Assembly (NCBI RefSeq): GCF_014202215.1 | Contig: NZ_JACHGB010000008.1 | Location: 1-64,000 of the forward strand | Origin: Quisquiliibacterium transsilvanicum | GTDB lineage: Bacteria; Pseudomonadota; Gammaproteobacteria; Burkholderiales; Burkholderiaceae_E | Direction of reading: 5' to 3' | DNA length: 64,000 bases | In this document: in pieces, positions 63,516-64,000 of the stretch | How the letters are laid out: the number at the start of each line of letters is the position of its first letter | How positions within the stretch are numbered: the first letter of the stretch is position 1 | Notes under the pieces: model-generated | Told to the model about the DNA's origin: nothing | The model's database searches: none | Seen by the model: only the letters and a program-made list of their open reading frames with translations | Made by a program: the position numbers and the translations under genes

Positions 63516-64000
63516 TCAGACCGCGACCCAGTCGATGCCGTCGTCCTGGTCCGCCACCATCACCGCCTCCGGCGCCTGCCCCCAGGCAGCGGCCAGCGCG
63601 GCGCGCGCAAGCTCCGGCCGGTTGTTCGATCGGCTCAGATGCGCCGCGACCACGGTGCGCAGCCGCGAGTGGTCGATCGCTGCGAGCAGTCCGGCCGCCG
63701 CCGCGTTGGCGAGATGGCCGTAGTCGCCGGCGATGCGCCGCTTGAGCGCAGCCGGGTAGTCGCTCGCCTCCAGCATCGCAGGGTCGTGGTTGCACTCGAG
63801 CATGATCGCGTCGAGCCGCTGCATCGCCCGGATCACGTGCGGCGTCGAATGCCCCAGGTCGGTCAGCACGCCGAGCCGGGAGACGCCATCGTCGATCACG
63901 AACTGGACGGGCTCGCGCGCATCGTGCGGCACGGCCACCGGCTCGATCACCACGCCCTCGATCTCGAACGGGCGATGCGGGTCGATGAAGCGCACCTGCG
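63516..64000 (-). CDS. MBL-fold metallo-hydrolase (partial)
   Basis: The 3' 161 codons of a gene whose start lies beyond the window end. The visible part has GVLTDLGHSTPHV, AIMLECNHD (metal-ligand region) and a closing VVAAHLSRSNN, as in YycJ/WalJ-type MBL-fold hydrolases. Metal ligands of the N-terminal HxHxDH motif are outside the window. Role unknown, possibly a nuclease-type hydrolase. It converges on the lipoprotein terminator. Confidence 0.85.
   Translation of the reverse strand, partial: QVRFIDPHRPFEIEGVVIEPVAVPHDAREPVQFVIDDGVSRLGVLTDLGHSTPHVIRAMQRLDAIMLECNHDPAMLEASDYPAALKRRIAGDYGHLANAAAAGLLAAIDHSRLRTVVAAHLSRSNNRPELARAALAAAWGQAPEAVMVADQDDGIDWVAV

Overview
The window looks like a stretch of chromosome from a high-GC betaproteobacterium, most likely of the order Burkholderiales. 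The base composition is strongly GC, third codon positions are nearly always G or C, and two kinds of gene content point the same way: Bug-type (TctC) solute receptors (36700-37737, 44019-45008), and a housekeeping block (tRNA-Ser, lysC, tilS, accA, DNA glycosylase, cysS, TPR protein, ppiA, lpxH, cysE, trmJ, suhB) whose order I recall from Burkholderiales genomes. The genus cannot be fixed. I see no insertion sequence, integrase, prophage or CRISPR array.

1-12.3 kb holds catabolic and cell-division genes. A VOC protein and an orphan EgtB-like enzyme are followed by a minus-strand acyl-CoA unit (acyl-CoA dehydrogenase, CoA ligase, SDR), the minCDE division-site operon, an alpha/beta hydrolase, and a second acyl-CoA dehydrogenase/SDR unit facing a TetR regulator. 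13-18.2 kb is a MoxR/DUF58/VWA cassette with a membrane-anchored S1C protease and a second, divergently transcribed VWA paralogue. 18.2-25.6 kb holds a SulP transporter, fumarase C, a MliC-like lysozyme inhibitor, an XRE-type regulator with a repeat-built basic tail, YceH and a kinase/P-loop fusion. The last overlaps a CDF metal transporter that is broken by two internal deletions.

26-45 kb is accessory metabolism: MFS transporter, amidase plus P1 peptidase, an SDR/carboxymuconolactone-decarboxylase-like/quinone-oxidoreductase operon, a translationally coupled AMP-phosphorylase-type/PRPP-synthetase-type pair, a secreted serralysin-like RTX protease, a CoA ligase coupled to a Bug receptor, a glycosyltransferase, a small biotinyl carrier protein, a D-aminoacylase-type amidohydrolase, and a TetR/Bug divergent pair with a perfect inverted repeat that could be an operator. 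45-64 kb is mostly the housekeeping block, followed by a universal stress protein, mutS, a SlyD-type isomerase, a small DUF-type protein, an alanine-rich lipoprotein with a clear terminator, and a metallo-beta-lactamase-fold gene cut by the window end.

Features that recur across the window: (i) GC-rich tandem repeats with units of 9, 12 or 18 bp, nearly all in frame; (ii) inverted repeats spanning the paired stop codons of convergent genes; (iii) TAGAAT-type -10 elements, including a symmetric pair between trmJ and suhB. No large unknown gene system stands out. The best candidates for new biology are the VWA/MoxR/protease cassette, the AMP-phosphorylase/PRPP-synthetase pair and the degenerate CDF gene. 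All functions are inferred from recognisable motifs and family memory; no search was run.
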